Assembly: GCA_036752825.1 (NCBI GenBank) | Contig: DAIORV010000092.1 | Span: 1-9,034 of the forward strand | Origin: UBA5177 sp002413265 | GTDB taxonomy: Bacteria; Chloroflexota; UBA5177 | Direction: 5' to 3' | Length of the DNA: 9,034 nucleotides | Part shown: one piece after another, positions 1-6,900 of the stretch | Numbering within the stretch: the stretch's first letter is position 1 | How the letters are laid out: each line of letters begins with the position of its first letter | Translations under genes and position numbers: made by a program | Notes under the pieces: model-generated | Seen by the model: only the letters and a program-made list of their open reading frames with translations | The model's database searches: none | What the model was told of the DNA's origin: nothing

Positions 1-273
1 GTGAGCGCTCAGATGATCGCGAGCCGGGAAGCGGTGCTTCGTCACGCCTTTGACTCGGACTCCGAGATTCCCTACATAGGTCGTCTGAGATGTCCGCTCC
101 TGATAACTTACGGATCGGACGAGGAAGTCGAAGCCTCATGGCTCGACACCTTACGAAACAATGCCGGAGCCCGGGTCGACACGGGCATCGTGCAAGGGGC
201 CGGGCACGATTACGCAGGGCAGGAGGCGGAGCTGGCCGATTTGCTCGTCGGCTGGATTGGCTCCATGGGCTGA
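1..273 (+). CDS. alpha/beta hydrolase, C-terminal part (5' end outside window)
   Basis: The 90 visible residues look like the last third of an alpha/beta-hydrolase fold. A hydrophobic strand followed by a short turn (PLLITYGSDEE, residues 32-42) carries Asp40, which sits where the family places its catalytic acid. A second strand leads to GAGHDY (residues 66-71), where His69 would be the catalytic histidine. An amphipathic helix ending in LLVGWIGSMG closes the fold. The nucleophile elbow (GxSxG) is not visible, so the gene almost certainly begins upstream; the GTG at base 1 is simply where the window opens. The substrate cannot be inferred. The gene converges on the serpin gene with a 19-base gap and no clear terminator hairpin. 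The fold assignment is fairly safe; the specific family (dienelactone-hydrolase-like, DUF1749-like or other) is not. Confidence 0.72.
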   Translation: MSAQMIASREAVLRHAFDSDSEIPYIGRLRCPLLITYGSDEEVEASWLDTLRNNAGARVDTGIVQGAGHDYAGQEAELADLLVGWIGSMG

Positions 274-292
274 TAGACGCGCCCCGAAGAAC

Positions 293-1534
293 CTACGCCG
301 TGGGATCGCCGATCCAGCCGGAAAACAAGATGCCGTGAGTCTTTGCATCCTGCAGGGTCAGCAGGAAGGGACGATCGACAATCATGTCGGCGTGATTTGC
401 GCCGATTGCTGTGATCCCGATTGATACCCCGGTCACCGCGGATGCAGTCGTACCTTTTTCGTTGACTCGCAGAAACGTCTTGTGGATCACTCGCGAAATA
501 AGGCAGCGCCGGCAAATGCCGGTGAAGTTCGCACCTGGCCGCATGGCGGACGCCATGCCCATCGAGGCGAGCACGCCGTTCAGCAAGTTGCTGGTATGGA
601 TCGTGAAGCGGGGCAAACGCAGTGCCACGTCGGTGGGACTCGTCGATCCCGTCATGCTCTGCCACCTGGCGAGCGTCAGGCTGCGAACAAAGGTGTGGAG
701 GTTCACGCCTTTGGCAGGCAGAACTACTTTCATGGCAAACCTTCCGTTCCCGTACGGAAGGCTTATCGATTGGTAGTTGGATCCTCTCGAAAAGGCGTAG
801 GTGCCGTGCCGGTTCATAAACGGCATTTGCTTTGCTACGCCGCCCTCAGTGTTGAATGTCGCCGGGTGAGTATCTGAATTCGGAAACGGGGCTGCCCAGT
901 CGCCGTGAAAGTACACGGTGTTGAGTAGCAGCATGACCTCGTCTGGATTGAGCCGGCTGACAATTGAGCTGATGGTGTGGTGGGTTGCGCATGAGACCCA
1001 ACCATTGATGTCCGCAAGGGTTGAGGCAGAGCTGAAATCCGCGGTAGTGGCTCTTGCGTCGTAAAAAGCGACGATTCTTTGCGCGAATGCCGGATTGAAG
1101 TGGATGCCGGCCCGTGCCCAGAGTGCGTTCGCGACTTCTATCTGGGTCCCGGCATCGCCGTTGGTCAAAGCCGATACAAACGCCGAGGCTTCGGAGCGCA
1201 CGGTGCCAGGAGACAGGCCCCTCAAGCCAAGAGTGTTCGCCATGACGGTCCGAGTGCGCCCACGAGCTCCGTCGTATGCCATCTCCAGCCCAATGGCCAG
1301 ACTGGCCGGCGAAATGAAGGCGTTGGTGATGCCGCCTCTCGCGTCAACATGGCGCAAAAGGTTGAAGGCGAAGGCGTTATTGGCCTTGGTCAGCTGCGAA
1401 CTGCCCCCCCTTGCCTTTGGCGAAGAGATACCGCAGGAACTCGCAGCGGTGAGCCGCGCTTGAGCTTCCGAGGGCTCATGCGCCGCCGCGGTGGACGCGA
1501 GAAGGACAATCAACCCGGCAAGGCTTCTGCGCAA
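293..1534 (-). CDS. secreted serpin-family protease inhibitor
   Basis: A 413-residue serpin with a signal peptide. Residues 1-18 (MRR, hydrophobic stretch, STAAA) look like a Sec signal with cleavage after AAA. The serpin fold starts near residue 50. Seen in it: the shutter-like FISPASLAIGLEMAYDGARG (73-92), LNTVYFHGDW (204-213), the pre-hinge ISRVIHKTFLRVNEKG (346-361), the hinge GTTASAVT (361-368) and the C-terminal DRPFLLTL with ILFSGWIGDP. Small residues at P12-P10 are typical of inhibitory serpins, which trap serine or cysteine proteases by loop insertion; P9 Val is less usual. Counting from Gly361 as P15 puts P1-P1' near Thr375-Ala376. There are four cysteines (34, 182, 341, 344), the last two as CRRC. 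The start is TTG with GAGAGG six bases upstream; no ATG or GTG lies in frame before the upstream stop. It lies 77 bases downstream of holA on the same strand and may be read with it. Target protease unknown. Confidence 0.93.
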   Translation of the reverse strand: MRRSLAGLIVLLASTAAAHEPSEAQARLTAASSCGISSPKARGGSSQLTKANNAFAFNLLRHVDARGGITNAFISPASLAIGLEMAYDGARGRTRTVMANTLGLRGLSPGTVRSEASAFVSALTNGDAGTQIEVANALWARAGIHFNPAFAQRIVAFYDARATTADFSSASTLADINGWVSCATHHTISSIVSRLNPDEVMLLLNTVYFHGDWAAPFPNSDTHPATFNTEGGVAKQMPFMNRHGTYAFSRGSNYQSISLPYGNGRFAMKVVLPAKGVNLHTFVRSLTLARWQSMTGSTSPTDVALRLPRFTIHTSNLLNGVLASMGMASAMRPGANFTGICRRCLISRVIHKTFLRVNEKGTTASAVTGVSIGITAIGANHADMIVDRPFLLTLQDAKTHGILFSGWIGDPTA

Positions 1535-1540
1535 TTCGGC

Positions 1541-1546
1541 CCTCTC
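1541..1546 (-). promoter_or_regulatory. ribosome binding site deciding the serpin TTG start
   Basis: On the minus strand GAGAGG stands six bases before a TTG codon. The next codons give a clean signal peptide. The nearby ATG at 1577 is out of frame and stops after nine codons, so the TTG is the best-supported start. Confidence 0.6.
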
Positions 1547-1611
1547 GTTACGGCTTTGCTCGACTTTGGTGTCTCATAAAGAACGTCAAGACGGTCGGGA
1601 TGTGACGCGTC

Positions 1612-2580
1612 TCAACCGCACAGGTCCGCCAGGAGTAGGTCAACGCCGACGGCCGCGTCGATACGTCCGCTCTTCAGCGCGTGCTCGAACGTAGCCAGCT
1701 GCTCGAAGGCACGAGCGAGACGCTCACGCGAAAGGCGGTCGGCTTGCTTGAAATACTGGTCGGCGTAGTACCGGTTCAGCTTCAGCTGGGTGGTGAGCTG
1801 ACCCTTGGAGGTTCCCTGCTCCCGCCCCAGACGTATTCGCAGGAGAATTCGAAATTGCCGCGCCAACATTCGGATGAGATACAGGACGAAGTCGACGGGA
1901 GTGGAAGACGAGGCTTCGATCTGCTGGTGCGTCAGGCGTAGGGCCTTCGCTATGTTGCCGGTGGCGACGGAGTCTACTAGCGCGAAGATGGTGCCCTGAG
2001 GCACCGCTCCGACCAGCGTTTCCACCGCCTCCGCCGTGACGGTGGAACTGTCTCCCGCATAGGTGGCAAGCTTCTCGATTTCCGTGTCGAGAAGGATGGA
2101 GTCGGGACCGAGCATTTCGGCAAGGAGATCGCCGGCCTCACGGCGGATCGTCACTCCGTGGGCTACACCGCGAGAAACAATCCATCGCGAGAGCTGTTCT
2201 CCGCGTCTCGGCAAACGGAAGGAGCGCACCTCAGCCCCAAGCCCGCGCACCATCTCGAGCAGCGGACTTCTGTCGTCGAGGTCACCAGAGACGAGCAGCA
2301 CGGTCGTGGTGGGCGCGACCGATGCCAAAACCTCGCGGATCTCTTCCAGTGGGGCGTTTTCTTTGCGGGTGGCCTTGAGCCGTTCCTCGATATTTCGAAC
2401 GACCAAGAGCCGCTGCGGGTCGAAGAGACCGACGGTGCGCGACGCCTGAGCGAGTTCCGAAAGCACTACCGACGCGCCGTCGAAGAGGCTCGTGTCCACC
2501 TCGTTGAAGCGCGCGCGAACGAGACCTGCGGCGGCTTGGACCTCCAGCGCATTGTCACCGTAGTAAAGTATGAGCGGCAT
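1612..2580 (-). CDS. holA: DNA polymerase III subunit delta
   Basis: A 322-residue HolA-type protein, close to the usual 320-345. The delta subunit belongs to the clamp-loader complex and opens the beta sliding clamp; it has an AAA+ fold without a working ATP site. Visible family features: the N-terminal strand MPLILYYGDN; RLLVVRNIEERL (77-88); TVLLVSGDLDDRSPL (93-107); the domain II stretch with LLAEMLGPDSILLDTEIEKLATYAG (about 152-176); TVTAEAVETLVG and IFALVDSVATGNIAKALRL at the start of domain III; and a helical C-terminal collar domain that ends with a helix rich in Leu, GRIDAAVGVDLLLADLCG. The ATG is preceded by CCGAGGA, a plausible if close Shine-Dalgarno. Bacterial holA often stands alone; here it is divergent from the SLOG gene across 175 bases and lies upstream of the serpin on the same strand. 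Confidence 0.93.
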   Translation of the reverse strand: MPLILYYGDNALEVQAAAGLVRARFNEVDTSLFDGASVVLSELAQASRTVGLFDPQRLLVVRNIEERLKATRKENAPLEEIREVLASVAPTTTVLLVSGDLDDRSPLLEMVRGLGAEVRSFRLPRRGEQLSRWIVSRGVAHGVTIRREAGDLLAEMLGPDSILLDTEIEKLATYAGDSSTVTAEAVETLVGAVPQGTIFALVDSVATGNIAKALRLTHQQIEASSSTPVDFVLYLIRMLARQFRILLRIRLGREQGTSKGQLTTQLKLNRYYADQYFKQADRLSRERLARAFEQLATFEHALKSGRIDAAVGVDLLLADLCG

Positions 2581-2755
2581 ATTTCCTCGGTCGATTTCAG
2601 TTCTTCGAGTCTGCCCATGAATATACGCAACTGGCCGCTGAGGAGACCCTCATAGAGTGGGTGATGTCTGGATTCGGCCGTCCACTCGTTTGAAACTGGC
2701 GATCAGGCAGCGCCAAGCGAGATACTGCACATGATTATTCGGCCCTGGAGGACAC
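2581..2755. promoter_or_regulatory. divergent intergenic region between holA and the SLOG gene
   Basis: These 175 bases must hold the start signals for both outward-facing transcription units. A TTGAAA at 2690-2695 resembles a -35 box for the plus strand, but the best -10-like hexamer (GATACT, 2721-2726) is 25 bases away, so I do not call a sigma-70 promoter. GGAGG at 2747-2751 is a good ribosome binding site for the GTG at 2756. I see no repeat or operator-like palindrome. Confidence 0.45.
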
Positions 2756-3232
2756 GTGCCGCGGGTGGCAATTGCCGTGATTGGCGCCGGCACGTGCGAC
2801 TCTGATCTGGCAGACATCGCCTACGAGGTGGGACGTGCTATCGCGCAACGGGGTGCAGCTTTGATCACGGGTGGTAGCAGTGGGGTCATGGAGGCAGCTT
2901 CTCGCGGCGCGCGCAGCGGAGGTGGTCTGGTGGTTGGAATCCTGCCGGGCTTGGACCCCAACGAGGCAAACGACGCGGTGGATGTAGCGATCCCGACCGG
3001 TATGGGCCAGCTTCGCAATGGAATAGTGGCTGGAAGTGCGGCAGCCGTCATCGCGGTTGGAGGCGAATGGGGCACGCTTTCGGAAATTGGCTTTGCCCGA
3101 AAGCTGGGGAAGCCGGTCATTGGAATCCGAACCTGGAAGCTCTCGACTGAAGACGAAGCCTTCTCGGACATTGAGCGCGCTGACTCGGCAATGGAGGCAG
3201 TCGGTCTCGCGTGGAAGCTGGCTTCCTTATGA
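2756..3232 (+). CDS. TIGR00725-type SLOG superfamily nucleotide-binding protein
   Basis: A 158-residue Rossmann-like protein of the SLOG superfamily (related to LOG/YgdH and DprA). It opens with the strand-turn VAIAVIGAGTCD (4-15), followed by ITGGSSGVMEAASRGA (37-52), GILPGLDPNEAN (61-72), TGMGQLRN (81-88) and GGEWGTLSEIGFARKLGKPVIG (102-123). The glycine-rich loops correspond to the nucleotide or ribose-phosphate binding site of the superfamily. It differs from LOG phosphoribohydrolases in lacking the usual PGGxGTxxE spacing: Pro is replaced and Trp105 sits inside the loop. The family's biochemical role is not established; nucleotide binding or cleavage is the most one can infer. The GTG start has GGAGG four bases upstream. 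Its TGA stop overlaps the ATG of the ftsB-like gene (ATGA), so the two are probably co-transcribed and translationally coupled. Confidence 0.87.
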   Translation: MPRVAIAVIGAGTCDSDLADIAYEVGRAIAQRGAALITGGSSGVMEAASRGARSGGGLVVGILPGLDPNEANDAVDVAIPTGMGQLRNGIVAGSAAAVIAVGGEWGTLSEIGFARKLGKPVIGIRTWKLSTEDEAFSDIERADSAMEAVGLAWKLASL

Positions 3233-3654
3233 AGGGTCAGACGCGTCCCTCGCGGCTCGGCCCGCCAAAGGCCGCGGGGAAACCGCGAAGTCCGTGGCGC
3301 TTCCGCCCCGCTTACCTCTTCTTGGCAGCCATGATGGGACTATTCGCCTACGCCTACCTGCAAAAGACGCAAGAGATCGGTCGTCTCGCGACGGAGCAGG
3401 CGGCGCTTGCCGCCCAGAACCAGCAGCTAATCCAGGACAACCAGCGCACCCGTCAAGAGAATCGCTATTACACCACCAAGCAATACGAGGTGGCAGCCGC
3501 ACGCTCGTTCGGTTACACGCTACCCGGTGAAACGCCCGTCCAGATTGGGGCTGTCAGGCCACCGGCGGTGGTCAGCGCTCCCCGCCATGTGACCTTTCTG
3601 GCCGCGCCGGTGAAACCGGTGTGGCAGCAGTGGTGGGACGCCTTCTTCGATTAG
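3229..3654 (+). CDS. FtsB/DivIC-like septum formation initiator protein
   Basis: A 141-residue bitopic membrane protein. A basic, proline-rich cytoplasmic tail (1-27) leads to one membrane helix (about 28-44, AYLFLAAMMGLFAYAYL). A Gln/Glu-rich coiled coil follows (about 45-80). Then comes the family's short conserved turn, here AAARSFGYTLPGETPVQIG (89-107), the counterpart of AxxxLGYVxPGE in DivIC/FtsB. This is the architecture of the FtsB-FtsL-FtsQ divisome subcomplex, which activates septal cell-wall synthesis. The tail is longer than in E. coli FtsB (about 103 residues) and ends in an aromatic patch, VWQQWWDAFFD. I chose the ATG at 3229 because it overlaps the upstream stop as ATGA; a GTG at 3211 in the same frame would add six residues. 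Identification rests on architecture and the LGY-like motif, so FtsB versus FtsL versus DivIC is unresolved. Confidence 0.82.
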   Translation: MKGQTRPSRLGPPKAAGKPRSPWRFRPAYLFLAAMMGLFAYAYLQKTQEIGRLATEQAALAAQNQQLIQDNQRTRQENRYYTTKQYEVAAARSFGYTLPGETPVQIGAVRPPAVVSAPRHVTFLAAPVKPVWQQWWDAFFD

Positions 3655-3683
3655 TCTGGCGAAGACAGCCGACTGTAAGGGAA

Positions 3684-3688
3684 GGTGA
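3684..3688 (+). promoter_or_regulatory. Shine-Dalgarno deciding the acyl-CoA dehydrogenase start
   Basis: GGTGA, inside AAGGTGA, stands five bases before the GTG at 3694. An AAGG at 3677-3680 could instead serve the in-frame GTG at 3685. The 3694 start gives MDFSLPDD, the usual beginning of this family. Confidence 0.45.
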
Positions 3689-3693
3689 ATCGC

Positions 3694-4839
3694 GTGGACT
3701 TTTCCCTGCCTGATGATGTCAAGCTGCTGCAGGCAACGGTACGTGACTATGTTCGCGACCGCCTGCTGCCGATCAGCATGCAGATCGAGCGAGATGACGC
3801 CGTGCCCGAAGACGTGCTCGACGAGATGAAAGAGCTGGGCCTGTTTTCGATCCCGTTGCCGGAGGAATACGGTGGCGGCGGGTTCAGTGAGCTGGGCTAC
3901 TGTGTCGCGATGGAGGAGCTGGGACGAGCCAACGCGGCCATCTCCAACATCATCGGCGGGCACTGTAGCCTCAGCGGGACGGCGATCGCGCTCGGAGGCT
4001 CCGAAGACCTGAAACGGCGCTACCTGCCGGCCATGTCGACCGGCGAGAAGCTGGGAGCGTTCGCACTTACCGAACCGAATGCCGGCTCGGATGCGGCCCA
4101 CATCCAGACGATTGCCGTTCGAAAGGGCGAGTCGTTCCTTCTCACCGGATCGAAGCTGTGGGTGAGCAACGGCCCAATCGCCGACCTGTACACGGTCTTC
4201 GCCGTCACGGATCGTGCGCGAGGAACCAAGGGCATCACTGCATTCGTAGTTGATCGCGAGACGCCTGGGCTGAAGATCGGCAGGGTGGATGAGAAGATGG
4301 GCCTTCGCGGCTCCAAAACAAGCGAAGTCTTCTTCGAGGAAGCGGTTGTTCCGGCCGAGAACGTTATCGGCGAAGAGGGCCATGGATTCCGAGTGGCCAT
4401 GCAAACCCTCGACGGAGGCCGAATTGCCCTCGGCGCGAGCTGTGTCGGCCAAGCGCAGGCGGCGCTCGACATGGCAAAAATGTATAGCCGGCAAAGAATC
4501 CAGTTTGGCCGCCCAATCTCCAGCAATCAGGCAATCCAATGGATGTTAGCGGACTCAGAGGTGGAGATCCACGCGGCTCGCATGATGGTGTACCACGCAG
4601 CGTGGAAGATCGACTCGGGACAGCGAGCATCTCACGAAGCCGCGATCGTGAAGGTTTATTGCACGGAGATGGCGAACCGAGTCATCGACCGGGCCCTGCA
4701 GATCCACGGTGGCATGGGGTACATGAAGGAATTCGACATCGAGCGAATGTACCGCGATGCGCGGATCCTGAGGATATATGAGGGCACGAGTGAGGTCCAG
4801 CGCATGATCATCGCGGACGATTTACTGGCTTCCGGGTGA
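3694..4839 (+). CDS. acyl-CoA dehydrogenase (FAD-dependent)
   Basis: A 381-residue acyl-CoA dehydrogenase, the standard length for soluble short/medium/branched-chain enzymes. It oxidises acyl-CoA to trans-2-enoyl-CoA with FAD and passes electrons to electron-transfer flavoprotein. Seen, in order: the N-terminal helical domain (LGLFSIPLPEEYGGGG, 48-63); signature 1, FALTEPNAGSD (123-133), which binds flavin and substrate; KLWVSNG (154-160); the C-terminal helices with RIQFGRPISSNQAIQWMLAD (268-287); and signature 2, QIHGGMGYMKEFDIERMYRDAR (336-357). The catalytic base is Glu363 in RIYEGTSEVQR, the position of the medium/short-chain enzymes rather than the isovaleryl type. Substrate chain length cannot be read from this. 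The start at 3694 is preferred; 3685 would add MNR. It lies 39 bases behind the ftsB-like gene on the same strand and ends one base from the stop of the convergent acyl-CoA synthetase. Confidence 0.95.
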   Translation: MDFSLPDDVKLLQATVRDYVRDRLLPISMQIERDDAVPEDVLDEMKELGLFSIPLPEEYGGGGFSELGYCVAMEELGRANAAISNIIGGHCSLSGTAIALGGSEDLKRRYLPAMSTGEKLGAFALTEPNAGSDAAHIQTIAVRKGESFLLTGSKLWVSNGPIADLYTVFAVTDRARGTKGITAFVVDRETPGLKIGRVDEKMGLRGSKTSEVFFEEAVVPAENVIGEEGHGFRVAMQTLDGGRIALGASCVGQAQAALDMAKMYSRQRIQFGRPISSNQAIQWMLADSEVEIHAARMMVYHAAWKIDSGQRASHEAAIVKVYCTEMANRVIDRALQIHGGMGYMKEFDIERMYRDARILRIYEGTSEVQRMIIADDLLASG

Positions 4840-4840
4840 G

Positions 4841-6787
4841 TCAGCTTGACTGAACTATTGCGTCGAGGGCTCCTGGATTGTCCAGAGCCGAGAGGTCGCC
4901 GGCATCCTCGTGCAGGTACGTTGCGCGGATGACGCGCCTCATGATCTTGGCGTTTCGGGTCTTCGGCAGGTCCTCGCAGAACCGGACCTCCTCGGGGAGC
5001 AGCGCTTTCCCAAGCTGCCTGCCGATCTCCGACCGGATCTCGGCCCGAAGTCGGTCACCCGGTTCGAACTCAGATCGAAGAACCACGAAGACGGTGACGC
5101 TCTCGCCCTTCACCGCGTGCGGGACGCCGATCGCCGCGGCTTCACGGACGGCGGGGTGGCTTGCCGCGGCGGACTCGACTTCGGCCGGCCCAACGCGCTT
5201 TCCCGCGACCTTCAGCGTGTCGTCTGAACGGCCGAGGATGTACCAAAAGCCGTCTTCGTCATGTACGGCCCAGTCGCCATGCGTCCAGACACCGGGAAAT
5301 CGAGCCCAATACGTCTCCTCGTAGCGCCCCCGATCTCGCCAGAAGCCGTGCGTCATGCCGACCCACGGCTTGGTCACAACCAGCTCGCCCACTTCTCCGC
5401 GAACCGGCTCGCCAGACTCGTTGAAGACGGCGGCCGCCATACCGGGGACGGCGGTTGAGAAGGACGTGGGCCGAATGGATTGGATGGTCGTGCAGCCGAG
5501 GATGCCTCCAGACACCTCGGTGCCACCGGAATAGTTGATGATCGGACACCTCTCACCTCCGACCTGGCGGAAGTACCACTCCCATGAGGTTGGGTTCCAG
5601 GGTTCGCCGGAAGACCCGAGCACACGAAGAGTCGACATGTCGTGCCTTTCCGGCCACTCCTCCCCGTGAGGCATTAGCGCTCGAATAACGGTTGGAGAAA
5701 TGCCAAGATGCGTCACGTTATGTCTAGAGACCATCTCCCAGACGCGGTCCGGACCCGGAAAGTCCGGAGTGCCGTCGTACAGGAAAAGCGTTGCGCCCAG
5801 TATGAGCGTGCCCGTGATCGCCCACGGACCCATCATCCAACCCAGGTCGGTAAACCAGAACATGGTGTCGCCCGACTGCACATCGAAGAGGTGTGCCATG
5901 TCTTGCGCTGCCTTAATGGGAAAGCCGGTGTGGACGTGGTAGGCGCCCTTTGGCCGGCCCGTCGTTCCGGAGGTGTAGATGATCATGAATGGATCGTCTG
6001 ACGCCGTTTGTTCGGTAGGCACTATCTCGGGGCCCTGTGTCATCAGGTCCTTCCACCACACGTCTCGTCCCTCGTGCCAAGGAATATCCTCGTTGAGGCG
6101 AGGAACCACGACGAGTTTTTCGACGCTGGGTGCAAGCTTGACGGCCTCATCGGCCGTGGCCTTCATCGGGACGCGCTTGCCGCGGCGGTGGAACCCGTCT
6201 GCTGTAATCAGAACCCTTGCCTCCGCGTCACGCAGGCGAACCGCGACCGCTTCGGCACCGTATCCCGAGAATGTGGGAATGAAGATGGCCCCTATCTTGG
6301 AACAGGCGAGCACCGCGATGGCCGTCTCCGGAATCATGGGCAGGAAGAGGCCCACGCGGTCCCCCCTGCCGACACCCAGAGATCGGAGACCTGTTGCCAG
6401 GCGGCTGACCTCCAGGTCGAGCTCGAGATACGAGAGTGAGCGGCGCTCACCTTCCTCGCCCTCCCAGGCCACCGCCAGCTTCGAAGCTCCCGCGCCGCGT
6501 GCATGCCGATCCACAGCGTTTGCCACGTAATTGAACTTGCCGCCCGGAAACCAGGAGGGCCACATGGGTCCCTGGGAGAGATCGAGGACTTGCCGGTACG
6601 GCTCGAACCAGTCGAGCCCGAGTTCGTCGCGAACCACCAGCTCCCAGAACCATTCGATGTCTTCGATCGAGCGCCGATAAAAGTCGGCGTACGATTCGAA
6701 GCCATTTCGGTCCATTAGTCGGAGAAGCCGGCTGGTCTGACGATAGCGTTCGGTCGGTTCCCAGACGACGTCCGAGCCGCTGGTCAT
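4841..6787 (-). CDS. AMP-forming acyl-CoA synthetase of the acetyl-CoA synthetase type
   Basis: A 648-residue ACS-type adenylate-forming enzyme (acid + ATP + CoA to acyl-CoA + AMP + PPi). Residues 31-90 match the ACS N-terminal cap (SYADFYRRSIEDIEWFWE). The ATP-binding loop is YTSGTTGRPKGAYH (271-284). The adenine motif is NYSGGTEVSGG (418-428). The ATP-ribose Asp is Asp505 in THGDWA, followed by LGRSDDTLKVAGKRVGPAEVE (518-538). The catalytic lysine of the A10 motif is Lys614 in LPKTRNAKIMRR, with NAK in place of the common SGK. The residue aligning with the acetate-pocket Trp of acetyl-CoA synthetases is Gly421, suggesting a longer or branched acid. The ATG at 6787 is chosen because AGGAGG lies five bases upstream; the open frame extends 29 more codons without family similarity. 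Convergent with the acyl-CoA dehydrogenase, which could use its product. Confidence 0.93.
   Translation of the reverse strand: MTSGSDVVWEPTERYRQTSRLLRLMDRNGFESYADFYRRSIEDIEWFWELVVRDELGLDWFEPYRQVLDLSQGPMWPSWFPGGKFNYVANAVDRHARGAGASKLAVAWEGEEGERRSLSYLELDLEVSRLATGLRSLGVGRGDRVGLFLPMIPETAIAVLACSKIGAIFIPTFSGYGAEAVAVRLRDAEARVLITADGFHRRGKRVPMKATADEAVKLAPSVEKLVVVPRLNEDIPWHEGRDVWWKDLMTQGPEIVPTEQTASDDPFMIIYTSGTTGRPKGAYHVHTGFPIKAAQDMAHLFDVQSGDTMFWFTDLGWMMGPWAITGTLILGATLFLYDGTPDFPGPDRVWEMVSRHNVTHLGISPTVIRALMPHGEEWPERHDMSTLRVLGSSGEPWNPTSWEWYFRQVGGERCPIINYSGGTEVSGGILGCTTIQSIRPTSFSTAVPGMAAAVFNESGEPVRGEVGELVVTKPWVGMTHGFWRDRGRYEETYWARFPGVWTHGDWAVHDEDGFWYILGRSDDTLKVAGKRVGPAEVESAAASHPAVREAAAIGVPHAVKGESVTVFVVLRSEFEPGDRLRAEIRSEIGRQLGKALLPEEVRFCEDLPKTRNAKIMRRVIRATYLHEDAGDLSALDNPGALDAIVQSS
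4868..4889. terminator. weak hairpin near the convergent gene ends
   Basis: GGCTCCTGGA and TCCAGAGCC pair over nine base pairs with one bulged base and a TTG loop. It lies about 30 bases beyond the dehydrogenase stop, inside the last codons of the synthetase gene. No T-run follows on either strand, so a factor-independent terminator role is doubtful; it may be chance or could slow polymerase at the convergent junction. Confidence 0.2.
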
Positions 6788-6792
6788 AGGCG

Positions 6793-6798
6793 CCTCCT
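6793..6798 (-). promoter_or_regulatory. strong Shine-Dalgarno of the acyl-CoA synthetase
   Basis: AGGAGG on the minus strand, five bases before the ATG at 6787. It is the main reason to reject the longer upstream reading (ATG at 6874), whose extra residues look like translated leader. Confidence 0.7.
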
Positions 6799-6900
6799 GC
6801 AAGTGAGCCGAGTAAGTCCCCTCGATGGTACGACTACTAGAAAGCCGGCTCGAGACGCCGTGATAGGCTTGCAAAGGCGAAACGGGGAGGGCAGGCGATC
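6799..6900. promoter_or_regulatory. divergent intergenic region, synthetase and YchF-like gene
   Basis: About 100 bases between two outward-facing genes, so both promoters should lie here. GGGGAGG (6884-6890) and AGG at 6893-6895 are possible ribosome binding sites for the ATG at 6901. I could not find a convincing -35/-10 pair on either strand. Confidence 0.35.

Noticed and set aside
210..665. 151-codon minus-strand frame overlapping the serpin C-terminus
   Set aside because: It is out of frame with a clearly recognised serpin and rich in Arg/Asp/His.
2690..2726. Possible sigma-70 promoter TTGAAA...GATACT before the SLOG gene
   Set aside because: The spacing is 25 bases, well beyond the 16-18 needed, and the -10 match is weak.
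3520..4539. Long open frame (339 codons) on the minus strand opposite the acyl-CoA dehydrogenase
   Set aside because: It lies antisense to a clear, full-length enzyme, is Arg/Asp/His-rich, has no recognisable domain, and also crosses the end of the ftsB-like gene. It is a product of GC-biased codon use.
4878..6530. Plus-strand open frames opposite the acyl-CoA synthetase (several, up to 183 codons)
   Set aside because: All are Arg/Ser/Pro-rich antisense shadows of a gene with complete catalytic motifs.
6788..6874. Longer start of the acyl-CoA synthetase at 6874
   Set aside because: The extra 29 residues have no family similarity, and the strong AGGAGG lies immediately before the internal ATG at 6787.
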